A stretch of DNA of 64,000 nt from Pseudorhodoferax sp. Leaf267 (GCF_001422405.1 NZ_LMMV01000021.1:434858-498857); one strand, 5' to 3'; shown: positions 17,103-27,345, numbered from the stretch's first letter. The notes: a model not told the origin generated them from the letters alone. Numbers and translations are program-made.

Positions 17103-18541
17103 GGGATCTCCAGTTCGAAGCGGGCACCGGGCGCCAGCGCCACATGGCGCAGCTCGCCGCCATGCGCCAGCGCCACCTCGCGCGCCAGCGCCAGGCCCAG
17201 GCCGGTGCCGTCGGCGCGGCCGGTGGCGAAGGGCTCGAACAGCTGGGGCAGCAGCGCCTCGGACACGCCCGCGCCGTTGTCGTCCACGCGCAGCAGCAGC
17301 GTGCCGGCGGCCGTGTGGTGCGCCGACAGCGCGACTGTGCCGCCCGTCGGCGTGTGGCGCACGGCGTTGTCCAGCAGGTTGTCGGTGGCGCGGGCCAGGT
17401 GCACGGGGTCGAAGCGCGCGGTGCCCGGTGCGCCGCCCTGCAGCGCAAGCCGCACGCCCCGCTCGGCCGCCTGCGGCTGCACGCCCGCCAGCCGCTCGGC
17501 CAGCCAGGCCGGCAGGTCGACGCGCTGCGGCGCCAGCGTGACGGGCTGCACCAGGGCCAGCAGGCTTTGCACCAGGCCCTCGAGCCGGTCGATCTGGCCG
17601 ACGATGGCCTGCAGCGCGGCGCCCTGGCGCTCGGGCGCGGCGGCCAGCGCGTTCTCGGCCTTGAGCCGCATGGCCGCAATCGGGTTGCGGATCTCGTGCG
17701 CGATGCCGCCGGTCATGCGGCCCAGCGCAGCCAGGCGCTGGTCGCGGCTGCGTTGCTGCGCCGCCTGCTGCAGCTGCGCGCGCGCCTGCTCGAAGCGCGC
17801 GCGGTAGCGGTTGAAGCTGTCGACGATGCGGTCGAGCTCCTGCACGCCGGTGCGGGCCAGCTCGGGCACGCCGTCGCCCTGGGCGCGCACGAGCTGGCCT
17901 TCGAGCTGCTCCACATGGCGCAGGCCGCGCCGCAGGATCAGCCCCAGCCACAGCGCCGAGACCAGCGCCACCACCAGCAGCACGGCCAGGCCGGTGTACA
18001 GGCTGCCCTGCGCGGCCAGCGCGCCGGCATGCGTGCGCGTCATGGTCCAGGCGGCCAGGTCCTGGCCCGGGGCGGCCAGCGGGCAGGAAGCGACGATCAA
18101 GGCCTCGCGCGTGCCGCGCACGATGTCCAGCTGCGGTGATTGCGTGCGCGCGGCCTGCTGCGCCAGCTCCACGATCAGCGGCTGCTCGGCGGCCGGCACA
18201 TCGCGCTTGACGCCGGTGCCCTCGTAGGTGGGGTAGGCATAGGCCAGCAGCCCGCCCTGCGCCTGCCAGATGCCGCCCTCCACATGCGGCGTCTCGCGCA
18301 GCACCAGCTGCAGCAGCACCTGCAGCAGATCGAGCTGCGGCGCCGCGGACGTGGGGCCGGGCACCGACCTGGCATAGCGGGCCGCGATCGCCGCGCAGGA
18401 CTGCTGCGCCGCCGCCCGGCCAGCGTCCACCTGCGCGCCGGCACTGCTGCGGTAGAGCACGACCATGACCACGGCCAGCGTGGCGCACAAGGCCAGCAGC
18501 AAGGCGCCGAACAGCGTCAGTTGCGTCCTCAGCGAGCGCAT
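17087..18541 (-). CDS. Sensor histidine kinase (partner of the NtrC-type regulator)
   Basis: A 484-residue membrane sensor kinase: first transmembrane segment at about 8-29, a periplasmic sensor region of roughly 150 residues, second transmembrane segment 183-204, HAMP-like linker, dimerisation/phosphoacceptor helix with H282 in GGIAHEIRNPIAAM, and an ATPase domain with the N box (NLLDNAVRHTP), G1 (DDNGAGV) and G2 (GTGLGLALAREVA) motifs. All catalytic motifs are intact. Its 3' end overlaps the regulator by 16 nt. The signal is unknown; the periplasmic domain has no recognised ligand fold to my eye. Confidence 0.93.
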
Positions 18542-18747
18542 GCGCCGGGCCGTTCAGCCTGGTAGGCCGGCCGCCAGGGTGGGAGATGGTTGCCGCGTGC
18601 GCGTGGTGTCGAGGGGTGCATGGTGCGCGGCGTGGAGCGTGGGCAAAACTGTACCGCTCCCCGGCGCGGCCCCGGCCGCCCTGCGTGTCGGACGCGGCCC
18701 CTTCCGCCTAGCGGCGCCGGCCTCGATGCACACGGGCCGGCAGGCGC

Positions 18748-21700
18748 TCACGTCTTCAGGCGATGCCCATCTGCGCTGCGCGCATCCGCCCCTGCGGTCG
18801 CGGGCACGGGCCCCAGGAATCGGGAGATGTCCACATGGTCCACCAGCTCGGGGCTCAGGTACTTGCGCGCAAAGCGCAAGTACACGCCGGACGTCAGGAA
18901 CAGGTCGAAGATGTCCGCGTCGATGTGGCCGCGGCGCTTGAAGCCCCACAGGATCTGCACGGCCTCCGACAGCGACTTGGACTTCTTGTAGGGCCGGTCT
19001 GCCGCGGTCAGGGCCTCGAAGATGTCGGCCACCGCCATGATGCGCGCCGGCACCGACAGCTGCTCGGCCGTCAGCTGGCGCGGGTAGCCATTGCCCTTGA
19101 GCGTCTCATGGTGGGTGCCGGCGTACTCGGGCACGCGGCGCAAGTTCTTCGGGAACTGCATGGACTCCAGCATCAGGATGGTCTGCGTGATGTGCTCCTG
19201 GATCTTGTAGCGCTCCTCCGGCGTGAGCGTGCCGCTGCGCACCGCCAGGTTGTGCAGCTCGCCCCGGTTGTACAGATGCTCGGGGATGTCCATCTTGAAG
19301 CCGTGCGCCGGGTCGGCCACCGGCGTGGCCGGGCGCGGCACGATGTGCTGCGGCTTGTCCTGCAGCAGCTGCTCCATGGCCGGCAGGGGCGATGCGGCGA
19401 CGCCTTCGAGCAGCGCCATCATCTCGTGGCTCAGCCCTGCCCGGTCGTCGAAATGGCGCCACCAGATCTGGCTGCCGATGCTGTGCAGCCGCGTCACGTG
19501 CGCTGGGTCCATGGACTCGGCGCCCACGTTGCAGCGGGCCACGAACGCAAAGTCTTCCTGCAATTGCGCATGCCGCTCGTCGCGCTGCGCACGGGACGCC
19601 GCCATGTCGCCGCCGATCAGGCAGCTCTTCAGGTGGTCGATCTCGGCGTCGCGCCACAGCACCTCGAAGCGCGTGCGGATCTCGTGGATGCGGTCGTACA
19701 GCGTCTCCAGCTTGGTGGCCTTGTCGACCACATACTCGGGCGTGGTGATCTTGCCGCAGTCATGCAGCCAGGCACCGATGCGGAACTCGCGCCACTGGTC
19801 CGGCGTCTCGAAGCGGAAGGCGGCCAGCGGACCTTCCTGCACGCGGGTCGCCTCCTCGGCCAGCATCACGGCCAGTTCGGGCACGCGCGCGCAGTGGCCG
19901 CCGGTGTAGGGGCTCTTGGCGTCGATGGCGCCGGCCAGCAGCTGCACCATGGAGTCGACCATGCCGGCCTGCGCCTGCACGAGCTGGTGGTTGTCCAGCG
20001 ACACCGCCGCCTGCGCGGCAAGGGCCATGGCCAGCTGCACGTCCTCGGCGCTGAAGGGCACGGCCTTGCCGGTGATGGGATCGAGCGCGTTCATGAGCTG
20101 GAGCACGCCGATCACCTCGCCCTCGCGCGGCGCGAGCGGCAGGGCCAGCATCGACACGGTGCGGTAGCCCGTGCGCTCGTCGAAGCTGCGCGTGCCGCTG
20201 AGGTCGAACCGTGTCTCGGTGTAGACGTCTTCGATCACCACCGGCTGGTTGCGCAACGCCGCATAGACGGAAACGAAGTGCAGGTTCTCGCGTCCGTCCG
20301 CGCCGTCCAGCGGGATCTCGTTGCTGGGCAGCGGGTCGTCGCGCGTGCGCAGGGCGAACCGGAGCGTGCGGTTCTCGGTCACGATGAACAGCGTGGCCGC
20401 ATCGCAGCGCGTCAGGCGCTTGGCGCCCCACAGGATCTGGTGCAGCAGGTCCATCATGTTCCGCTCGCGCGACATCGACAGCCCGGCCTCGATTAGCTCC
20501 TCCAGGCGGCGGCGCGAGCTGTGCAGGTCCTGCGTGCCGGCGCGCAGCGACTCGCGCATGACCTCGTGCGCGTCTGCCAGCGTGCTGAACTCCTGCAGCC
20601 GCGAGCGCACGCGCGGGGCCGGCCCGAAGTCCAGGCTGCTGATGCGCAATGCGTCCTGCGTGAGCGCCTTCAGCGCGCCCACGGCGCGCTTGGCCACGAC
20701 CAGCGACGTGAAGAGCGCGGTGGCCAGCACCAGCAGGGCCAGCAAGGCCAGCCGGTCGCGTGCCGCGAACATGAAGCCGAAGATCTGCGCGGCCGGCGCG
20801 TAGGCCACGACGCGCCAGCGCTCGCCCGGCATGAACTCCAGGCTGGACTGCGCCATCACCTGCGCCTCGCCGGCGACGTTCTCCACCCGCACCTCGGGCG
20901 TCGGGCCCGCGGCCCGCCAGCGCTCCAGGTCCAAAAGCGCGCCGTGGGCACCGCTCGCGACGGCGGGCGCGTGCGCACCCGCGGCCGGGGCCGAGGCGCC
21001 TGCCCCGGCGCCCGCTGCGGCGATGCGGCCGGATGGATCGATCAGAGCGCCCACCGTATGCGGCGCATACGACAGGCCGGCGAACAGCGCATCCAGGTCC
21101 GCCTGGCCGATCTGCGCAGCGGCAACGCCGGAGCCGTCCGCCAGGCGGCGCGCCACGGTGATGCCGGTCCCGCGCGTCGTGAAGAAGGGCTCGATCTTGG
21201 TCACCAGAGCGTCCGCGCGTGCCGCCGCGGCGGTGCTCACGTGGTCCTGCCAGCCATCGAAGCCCGTGCTGCCGTGCCGCTCGGCCAGCAGGTTGCCGGC
21301 GGCGTCGAGGAAGCGCCATGTCTCGGGCCGGCCGCCGGCCACGGCGGGCGCCTGCACGGTGCGCGTGGCAAAGCGTGCGCCTTCCGGCGCGCCCAGCGCC
21401 TGCGCCAGCGCCGTGTTGCCGCGCAGGGCCACGGCCTGGTAGAAGCGGCCGTCGGTCCTGGTCAACTGGAAAGACTGGATGCTGCGCTCCACGGCGAGCG
21501 CCGCGATCCACTGGCGGTGCAGCGCTGCGGCCTGTTCCTCACCCGCGCCTGGGCCCGCGACGGCCAGCGCCACGGCATCCACATGGCCGCGCGCATGATC
21601 GACCAGGCCCGTGACCAGATCGCTGCTGCGCTGGACCTGCTGCGTGAACACCAGCTGCCCGCTCTGCATGGACATGGCTTCGAATTTGACGAAGGTGATG

Positions 21701-21795
21701 CGGACCAGCGCCGCCGTCACGGCCAGCGTGATCACGATGAGCGCGGCGCACAGCACCGACTCCAAACCCCATCTGCTGTCTCCGTTCCGGGCCAT
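18748..21795 (-). CDS. Membrane GAF / HD-GYP cyclic-di-GMP phosphodiesterase
   Basis: A 1015-residue inner-membrane protein. Transmembrane segment 1 (about 12-34) and 2 (about 345-365) bracket a large periplasmic sensor region; a GAF domain follows at about 450-605 (LHQILWGAKRLTRCDAATLF onward), then an HD-GYP domain (HD pair in GGHCARVPELA and WLHDCGK, GYP in HHETLKGNGYP near 894-904). HD-GYP enzymes hydrolyse cyclic-di-GMP, usually lowering biofilm and raising motility. The HD region is split by an insertion of about 100 residues between WLHDCGK and the GYP helix bundle. ATG at 21795 is chosen because the hydrophobic anchor then begins at residue 12; an upstream start adds 28 residues. Confidence 0.9.
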   Translation of the reverse strand: MARNGDSRWGLESVLCAALIVITLAVTAALVRITFVKFEAMSMQSGQLVFTQQVQRSSDLVTGLVDHARGHVDAVALAVAGPGAGEEQAAALHRQWIAALAVERSIQSFQLTRTDGRFYQAVALRGNTALAQALGAPEGARFATRTVQAPAVAGGRPETWRFLDAAGNLLAERHGSTGFDGWQDHVSTAAAARADALVTKIEPFFTTRGTGITVARRLADGSGVAAAQIGQADLDALFAGLSYAPHTVGALIDPSGRIAAAGAGAGASAPAAGAHAPAVASGAHGALLDLERWRAAGPTPEVRVENVAGEAQVMAQSSLEFMPGERWRVVAYAPAAQIFGFMFAARDRLALLALLVLATALFTSLVVAKRAVGALKALTQDALRISSLDFGPAPRVRSRLQEFSTLADAHEVMRESLRAGTQDLHSSRRRLEELIEAGLSMSRERNMMDLLHQILWGAKRLTRCDAATLFIVTENRTLRFALRTRDDPLPSNEIPLDGADGRENLHFVSVYAALRNQPVVIEDVYTETRFDLSGTRSFDERTGYRTVSMLALPLAPREGEVIGVLQLMNALDPITGKAVPFSAEDVQLAMALAAQAAVSLDNHQLVQAQAGMVDSMVQLLAGAIDAKSPYTGGHCARVPELAVMLAEEATRVQEGPLAAFRFETPDQWREFRIGAWLHDCGKITTPEYVVDKATKLETLYDRIHEIRTRFEVLWRDAEIDHLKSCLIGGDMAASRAQRDERHAQLQEDFAFVARCNVGAESMDPAHVTRLHSIGSQIWWRHFDDRAGLSHEMMALLEGVAASPLPAMEQLLQDKPQHIVPRPATPVADPAHGFKMDIPEHLYNRGELHNLAVRSGTLTPEERYKIQEHITQTILMLESMQFPKNLRRVPEYAGTHHETLKGNGYPRQLTAEQLSVPARIMAVADIFEALTAADRPYKKSKSLSEAVQILWGFKRRGHIDADIFDLFLTSGVYLRFARKYLSPELVDHVDISRFLGPVPATAGADARSADGHRLKT

Positions 21796-21959
21796 ATGTG
21801 TTTCCGTTTGCCAGTGCGGCGCCGTCCGGCGGAACCGGGCTTGCGCCAACACAGGGTCCTTCCGATTTTGGCTTACCAAACGATACTAATGGTGCAAGTA
21901 ATTGGCATAATTTCTGAGCGAGTCGCGCTCCGTTGCCGTTGCCATCGCCGCCTCGCCGG

Positions 21960-24134
21960 CTACTTGTCGGTGAACGTGAGGATGTCGCCCCGCTCGCCAC
22001 GGCGCAGGCGTTCCAGGTGCAGTTGCACCAGGGGCTCGGCCGCATCCTCACGGGCCAGCGCTTCGAACGCGGCCAGTGCGCCCGGGTCTTCCTGCGCCAT
22101 CAGTGCGTAAGCGGCCTCGTAGCGCGCGATGGCGGCCCGGTCGGCCGGCAGGTCCAGCCCGTTGTGGGCAGGCTGGAAGACCTTGAGCGGCCTGGACTTG
22201 CCCTTGAACACCAGCCGGCCTGCGCAACGCATGGCCAGCCCGGTGCTGGCCGCCAGCACGTCTTGCGACACGCACAGCCGCGTGCCCAGGTGCTTGTTGG
22301 CCGCCTCCAGGCGCGAGGCCGTGTTCACCGGGTCGCCGAGTGCCCGGTAGTCGAAGATGGTGCCGCCACCGAAGTTGCCGACGATCACGTCGCCGCAATG
22401 CACACCGATGCGCGTGTGGCCGAAGGACACGCCGCCGGACTGCTGGCGGCCCGCGAACGCAGTGGCGAAGCGCTGCAGCTCGATGGCGCACGCCAGGGCG
22501 CGCTCGCGGTGGTCCACCTGGGGCACCGGGGCCGAGAACATGATGGCGATGCCGTCGCCGACGATGCGGTCCAGCGTGCCCTGGTGGCGAAACGCGATCG
22601 CGATCATGCCGTCCAGGTAGTCGTTGAGCAGCCCGACCGCGGCAGCAGGGTCGATGCGCTCCATCAGCCCGGTGAAGCCGGCCAGGTCCGAGAACACGAA
22701 GCTGCAGCAGCGCCGGTCGCCACCGAGCGCGAGTTGCTCCGGGTGCTGCACGATGTGGGCCACGAGGTTGGGCGAGACGTAGCGCGAGAACGCCTGCGAC
22801 ACCCAGCGCCGGCGCCGCTCGCTCATGTGGTGGCGGTGCAGGCTGGGCGCCAGGAAGGCCGCGGCCACGCCGAGCGAGGGCGTCAGCGGGTCCAGCAGCA
22901 AGCGCATGTCGGTGAAGGCCCACCAGGCGCCGGCGGCCAGGCCGGCCAGCACCAGCGCAGTCGCTGATCCCGCCACGGCCGGCCCCGTGCGCAGGGCCAG
23001 CACCCCTACGGTGGCGCCGCCGAACAGCAGGCACAGGGCCTCCAGTGCACGGGCCCAGCCGGGCCGCGCCAGGGTCTGGCCCGTCAGCACCTGTTCGAGT
23101 GCCTGGGCATGGACTTCCACCCCGGGAACGACCTGGCCCAGCGTGCCGAAGCGCAGGTCCATCAGGCCCGAGGCGGACGTGCCCAGCAGCAGCAGCTTGC
23201 CGTCCAGCTCGTGCGCGGGCACCTGGCCTTGGAGCAGCTTCCAGGCCGCGATGGTGCGCGCCGGTGCGGGCGGCGTGTAGTGCACCCACAGCTCGCCCGA
23301 CGCCGTCGTCGGGATGGTCAGCGCCCCGATGCGCACCTGCTGCAGCCCGTCGCTGGCGCTGCGCACGACGATGTTGCGCTCGCCCTGGGCGACCCGCAGC
23401 ATCTCGGTCAACAGGCTGGGCACGAGCTGGTCGCCAGAGCGCAGCAGCGTGGGCACGCGGCGCACCACGCCGTCCGAGTCCGGCATGAACGCGAGCGCGC
23501 CGTGGCCGGCTGCGTGCGCGGCCAGCGGCTGCACCGCCCCGACCGTGCCGCCGAAAGCGGGCAGGAACGGCGCCGCGGCGGCGCCCACCTCCACGAAACG
23601 CGCCTGCATGGGCACGGACGGAGCCGCCGCGTCGGCCTGGCCGGGCGCACCCGCCGTGGTGGCGGGCAGCATCGACACGCCCAGCACGACCCGGGCGTGG
23701 TCCATGGCCCGCGCGAACACCGTGTCATGGTCGGGCAGCGCCGCGAACGCGACCCGCTGCACGGCGGACAGCGCCCACTGGTTGCTGGCCAGCTGGGGCG
23801 ACGTGCGGTCCCGCTCGGCGAACACCACGTCGAAGCCGATGGCGGCTGCATTGCCGCGGTGGGCCTGCTCGACCAGCTCGGCCATGCGCGTGCGTGGCCA
23901 CGGCCACTGGCCCAGGCGGTTCAGGCTCTCTTCGTCGACGTCGACGATGCGCACGGCGGTGTCCTGGTACACGCGGGGGTGCCAGCGCTGGAACTGGTCG
24001 AACAGGGCATGGCGCAGCGTCTGCAGCCAGGCAGGGTCGGCCAGCAGCAGCCCACAGGCCAGCAACAGCCCACCGAGCCAGCCCGTGGCGCGTGCGGCCA
24101 CAGCCCAGCGCGGGCCGCGTTCGGAGTCGGTCAT
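21960..24134 (-). CDS. CHASE2-domain adenylate/guanylate cyclase
   Basis: A 724-residue class III nucleotide cyclase with an extracytoplasmic CHASE2 sensor (about 40-330, starting after one N-terminal transmembrane helix and containing VDVDEESLNRLGQWPWPR), three transmembrane helices (about 345-425) and a C-terminal cyclase domain. The metal-binding aspartates are in FSDLAGFTGL and GDGIAIMF; the dimer-interface motif DYRALGDPVNTASRLE is present. It should make cAMP (or cGMP) in response to an envelope signal. The ATG at 24134 lies 17 nt downstream of the FecR-like stop, so the two are almost surely co-transcribed. Confidence 0.9.
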   Translation of the reverse strand: MTDSERGPRWAVAARATGWLGGLLLACGLLLADPAWLQTLRHALFDQFQRWHPRVYQDTAVRIVDVDEESLNRLGQWPWPRTRMAELVEQAHRGNAAAIGFDVVFAERDRTSPQLASNQWALSAVQRVAFAALPDHDTVFARAMDHARVVLGVSMLPATTAGAPGQADAAAPSVPMQARFVEVGAAAAPFLPAFGGTVGAVQPLAAHAAGHGALAFMPDSDGVVRRVPTLLRSGDQLVPSLLTEMLRVAQGERNIVVRSASDGLQQVRIGALTIPTTASGELWVHYTPPAPARTIAAWKLLQGQVPAHELDGKLLLLGTSASGLMDLRFGTLGQVVPGVEVHAQALEQVLTGQTLARPGWARALEALCLLFGGATVGVLALRTGPAVAGSATALVLAGLAAGAWWAFTDMRLLLDPLTPSLGVAAAFLAPSLHRHHMSERRRRWVSQAFSRYVSPNLVAHIVQHPEQLALGGDRRCCSFVFSDLAGFTGLMERIDPAAAVGLLNDYLDGMIAIAFRHQGTLDRIVGDGIAIMFSAPVPQVDHRERALACAIELQRFATAFAGRQQSGGVSFGHTRIGVHCGDVIVGNFGGGTIFDYRALGDPVNTASRLEAANKHLGTRLCVSQDVLAASTGLAMRCAGRLVFKGKSRPLKVFQPAHNGLDLPADRAAIARYEAAYALMAQEDPGALAAFEALAREDAAEPLVQLHLERLRRGERGDILTFTDK

Positions 24135-24151
24135 GGCAGCCGTGCCTGGCT

Positions 24152-25990
24152 TCAGGGCTTGAAGACGATGGCGCCGGAGACCACGCCCAGGTTGTTCCGA
24201 AACCCGTACAGCAAGCCGGCCCGCGCGCTGCCGGTGTCGCCCACCATGCCGCGCACCGCTACGCCGTTGCCCAGGGCGCCGGTGCACGTGGCAGCACAAC
24301 CCGCACCGGTGCTGGTGATGAGGGCGCCGCCGGCAAAGCCGAAGCTGCCCGTCTGGGCCGCCGTGCCGGTCAGGGTGTAGGTCTGGTCTGGAACGGGCAC
24401 CGTCAGATTGAAGGTGGCAAAGCCGCCGATCGGCCCCGGGAAGGTGACCCGCAGCGAACCGCTGGCAGCGTTCTCCGCGCCCGTGACCAGCACCTGGCCC
24501 TGCCGCGACGTGATGGTGGTGGCCGTCGATGCGAAGGACTGGAAGTTCTTCAGCACGGGCAAAGACGGGGTGCCGGCGAACGTGAAGTAGTGCAAGGCCC
24601 GTGCGCGCCCTTTTCCACCTTCGTCGTCGTCGTCCTCACTGCCTTTGACGTCGTGCTTGCCGTCGGTCCAGCGGCCCCAGGCGATGCGGCCGTCCGAATG
24701 CGTCTGGACGGCCGCGCCGTCCTTCAGCAGTTTCTTGCCGGAGCCCGCGCGCTCGCGCACCTCCGTCAGGGCCGTGCCGTCGAAGGTGCGTTGGCCTGTT
24801 GCGCTGACCACCTGCGTGCTGCCGTCGCGGTCGCTGGAGACGGCCATCACGGTGCCGGCCGAGGACGGCAGAGGCGATTCGACGAACGGCGCGGAAGGTG
24901 GTGTGCCAGGGCGGGGGGGCGGGACGGGCAACGGAGCCGGTGCAGCACCGCCAGGTGCAGGCGTGGGCGCTGGCGCCGTGCCGCCGGGTCCTGGTGCAGG
25001 TGCAGGTGCAGGTGCAGGTGCAGGCACGGCCGGCTCCGGTTCGACCACCGGGACCGGCGCTGCCATGCCGGGGGGCGGTGTGAAGCGGCCCGGTGGCGGC
25101 GCCGTCAGCACGCCGCCGCCGTCGGCCGGTGCGGGCGCGGCGGGGCCTGCCTCTTCGGACGCCGGTGCGGCCAGCGCCTGCAGATAGCCCTGGACTTCGT
25201 TGGCGGCCAGCCGCGCGGGCGGCACGGATGCGTCTGCCACCGGCGCGTTCGCAACACCCGCGGTGGTGGCCGTGCCCGACTGGCCGCTGCCTGCAGGAAC
25301 GGCGGTGGACACCAGCCTGGAAATGGTGGGTTGTGACGTGCGGCTGGCGGCGAAGGCCGACATGCCACGCGCCACATCGTTGCATCCGCTGTCGTTGCAC
25401 AGCGCGATGCGGCCGCTGGTCACATTGACGGTCAGCCCGTCGCGCAACACGGCCGTGTACTCGGTACCGCGGATGCCGATCAGGCCGACCGGCGTTTCCA
25501 TGCGGTAGTTGTCCGGGTTGGCCTTGCCGATGAAGCCGCTCACGGTGCGCAGCCCCCCTTTGATCAGGCGCATGTAGCCGCGCTCCTCGACGCCCTCGCC
25601 CGCGACGTGGTAGGCGTCCAGCCGCAGCGTGGTCTGCGGCCGCAAGGCGATCATGGCGCCGTCGACCATGCGCAGCTGCACCGTGGCGCCGCCCGTGTCG
25701 ATGGTGTCGCCGGACGTGAGCGTCATGCCCTGTTGCACGGGCCGCCGCTCACCGCCGGCGCCGATGATGCTGCCGCCTTCGGACGCGAACAGGACGGTGG
25801 CCGAGGGCCTGGCCTGGCCGTGCGCCATGCCGGCCATCGCCAATGCAAGGCACAGGACACCGAGGCGTGGCAGGCGCAGTCGTCCGGTTCGGGCGGTGGG
25901 GCGTGGCGGGTGCATGGCGGAATGGACGGTTGGATGCGGTGCAGGACGGGACGCGCTGGCGTGCAGCCGGAGGGTCGACGGCGCGGTCAT
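24152..25990 (-). CDS. FecR-domain exported protein with a barrel-like C-terminus
   Basis: A 612-residue protein. A signal-like stretch (GVLCLALAMAGMAHGQA, about 44-60) is preceded by a long basic N-terminus; a start at 25915 would give a more ordinary signal peptide, but the ATG at 25990 overlaps the preceding gene's stop (ATGA), so it is used here. Residues about 60-170 form a FecR domain (MRMVDGAMIALRPQT-like strand, PVGLIGIRGTEYTA). Next is a low-complexity (Ala-Pro)n linker, then a C-terminal 200 residues rich in short strands ending GLLYGFRNNLGVVSGAIVF, reminiscent of the beta-barrel of TbpB-like surface proteins. There is no lipobox cysteine. FecR domains usually relay a signal to an inner-membrane partner; here the neighbour is a CHASE2 cyclase. 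Confidence 0.8.
   Translation of the reverse strand: MTAPSTLRLHASASRPAPHPTVHSAMHPPRPTARTGRLRLPRLGVLCLALAMAGMAHGQARPSATVLFASEGGSIIGAGGERRPVQQGMTLTSGDTIDTGGATVQLRMVDGAMIALRPQTTLRLDAYHVAGEGVEERGYMRLIKGGLRTVSGFIGKANPDNYRMETPVGLIGIRGTEYTAVLRDGLTVNVTSGRIALCNDSGCNDVARGMSAFAASRTSQPTISRLVSTAVPAGSGQSGTATTAGVANAPVADASVPPARLAANEVQGYLQALAAPASEEAGPAAPAPADGGGVLTAPPPGRFTPPPGMAAPVPVVEPEPAVPAPAPAPAPAPGPGGTAPAPTPAPGGAAPAPLPVPPPRPGTPPSAPFVESPLPSSAGTVMAVSSDRDGSTQVVSATGQRTFDGTALTEVRERAGSGKKLLKDGAAVQTHSDGRIAWGRWTDGKHDVKGSEDDDDEGGKGRARALHYFTFAGTPSLPVLKNFQSFASTATTITSRQGQVLVTGAENAASGSLRVTFPGPIGGFATFNLTVPVPDQTYTLTGTAAQTGSFGFAGGALITSTGAGCAATCTGALGNGVAVRGMVGDTGSARAGLLYGFRNNLGVVSGAIVFKP
24993..25024. repeat. GGTGCA hexanucleotide repeat
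   Basis: Five tandem perfect GGTGCA units in the linker of the FecR-domain gene, encoding (Ala-Pro)n on the minus strand. Copy-number change would alter linker length in frame only. Confidence 0.85.
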
Positions 25991-27345
25991 GGGAACTCCC
26001 TGCGAACGGCCAGTTGCCAGATCACGCGCCGGTATTCGAAGAGGACCACGTTGGACTGCGCACGCACGAAGGCCAGCTGGGGCGAGATGCGCCAGGCGGG
26101 CGCCGGCTTGAAGTGCAGCCCGGTGGTGAAGTCGAACTGCCGGTCCACACGGCCCATGTCGAAGAACGGCTCGCTGCCGCCGTAGCGCCGGCGCTCGTAC
26201 TGCACCGCCGCGAAGGCCTGCCAGCGGTCCGTCAGCGTGGCCTCTGCACCGGCACGCGCGCCGACGGCGCGGTGGCCGTAGTTCTCCACCCCGCTGGCGC
26301 GCGGTTTCTCCTGCGCGCGGTAGACGCTGCCGTAGGCGACCTGCCGGCCCTCGTTCAGTGCCCGGGCGTAACCGAGGCCGTAGACGGTGCGGTCGGCGTC
26401 GCGTGTGGGGTCGATGGCGTAGTCGAGCCGGCCGTGCTGGGCGAACACGCTGACCTGCGAGAGGCGGTCCAGCGTGTACTGCCATTGCGCGCTCAGGCCC
26501 GCGTTGCGACGGTAGCGCTGGCGGTCGATGTCTTGCAGGTTGCCTTGCAGTGCGGTGGTGAAGCGGCTGGCGCCGCGCGTGTACGCCACACCCGCGCTGG
26601 CGTCCAGATACCGGCTGTCGAACGCATCGGCATGCCGGTAGAACGTGGTGCGGGCGTTGACCGCAGCCTCCAGTTCCCAGGCTGCGTTCAGTGGCAGCCG
26701 CACGCCGAGGCCGGCACCGGCCCCGCCGAACGCGGCGCTGCGGCGCTGGTTTTCCGGCGACATCTCGAACACGATGCCGCCGAACGCGGGCAGTGCGAAC
26801 TGCCCGGCGGCCGTGGCGCTGTTGGCGTTGCTGTCGTGTCCGGCGAAGCCTTCCACATAGCCGCGCCAGATGCTTGCCGTGGTGTCCACCGGCTCCTGGT
26901 CGATGGCGCCCAGCACCCGGTCGATCGCGGCAGCGGCCTCGGCCGGCATCTGGCCCTGCCGTGCACGGCGCAGCTCGGTGCGCGCCTCGGCCGTTTCGCC
27001 AGCGGCCAGGTAGGCCCTGGCCAGCTCGGCCCGCGCCAGGTTGTCCTCGGGGTTGAGCAGCACCGCGCGCTCCAGCGCAAAGATGGCGCGGGCGTTGTGG
27101 CCCGCGTCCAGTGCAGAGATGCCCAGCAGGAAGCTGTACGCAGGGTCGCGCGCCCGCTCCGGCTCCAGCGGCTCCAGGATGGCAAATGCCGCTTGCGGCT
27201 GGCCTTCGGCCATGAGCGCGCGCGCGCGCTCGACCGCAGGGTCGGTCAGTTGGGCGGCAGCATGAAAACCCGACAGCGCCAGGATGCAGCCGAGGACTGC
27301 GCGCGCTGCAGGGCGCAGGCGTGAAAGAGAAGACTGATGTTGCAC
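25987..27345 (-). CDS. TPR-plus-barrel outer-membrane protein (Slam/DUF560-like)
   Basis: A 452-residue exported protein: signal peptide (SLSRLRPAARAVLGCILALSGFHAAAQ), an N-terminal TPR block (about 35-150, with repeats of the A-ALxxxPEDxxARAELARAYLAAG kind) and, from about 165, a region of alternating amphipathic strands beginning GHDSNANSATAAG and ending in aromatic WQLAVRREF, as an outer-membrane beta-barrel does. This TPR-then-barrel order fits Slam proteins (DUF560), which move lipoproteins to the outer face, and related porins. It is first of the three-gene operon with FecR-like and CHASE2 cyclase genes; the ATGA overlap with the next start shows coupling. Slam-type assignment is suggested, not proven. 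Confidence 0.72.
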   Translation of the reverse strand: MQHQSSLSRLRPAARAVLGCILALSGFHAAAQLTDPAVERARALMAEGQPQAAFAILEPLEPERARDPAYSFLLGISALDAGHNARAIFALERAVLLNPEDNLARAELARAYLAAGETAEARTELRRARQGQMPAEAAAAIDRVLGAIDQEPVDTTASIWRGYVEGFAGHDSNANSATAAGQFALPAFGGIVFEMSPENQRRSAAFGGAGAGLGVRLPLNAAWELEAAVNARTTFYRHADAFDSRYLDASAGVAYTRGASRFTTALQGNLQDIDRQRYRRNAGLSAQWQYTLDRLSQVSVFAQHGRLDYAIDPTRDADRTVYGLGYARALNEGRQVAYGSVYRAQEKPRASGVENYGHRAVGARAGAEATLTDRWQAFAAVQYERRRYGGSEPFFDMGRVDRQFDFTTGLHFKPAPAWRISPQLAFVRAQSNVVLFEYRRVIWQLAVRREFP

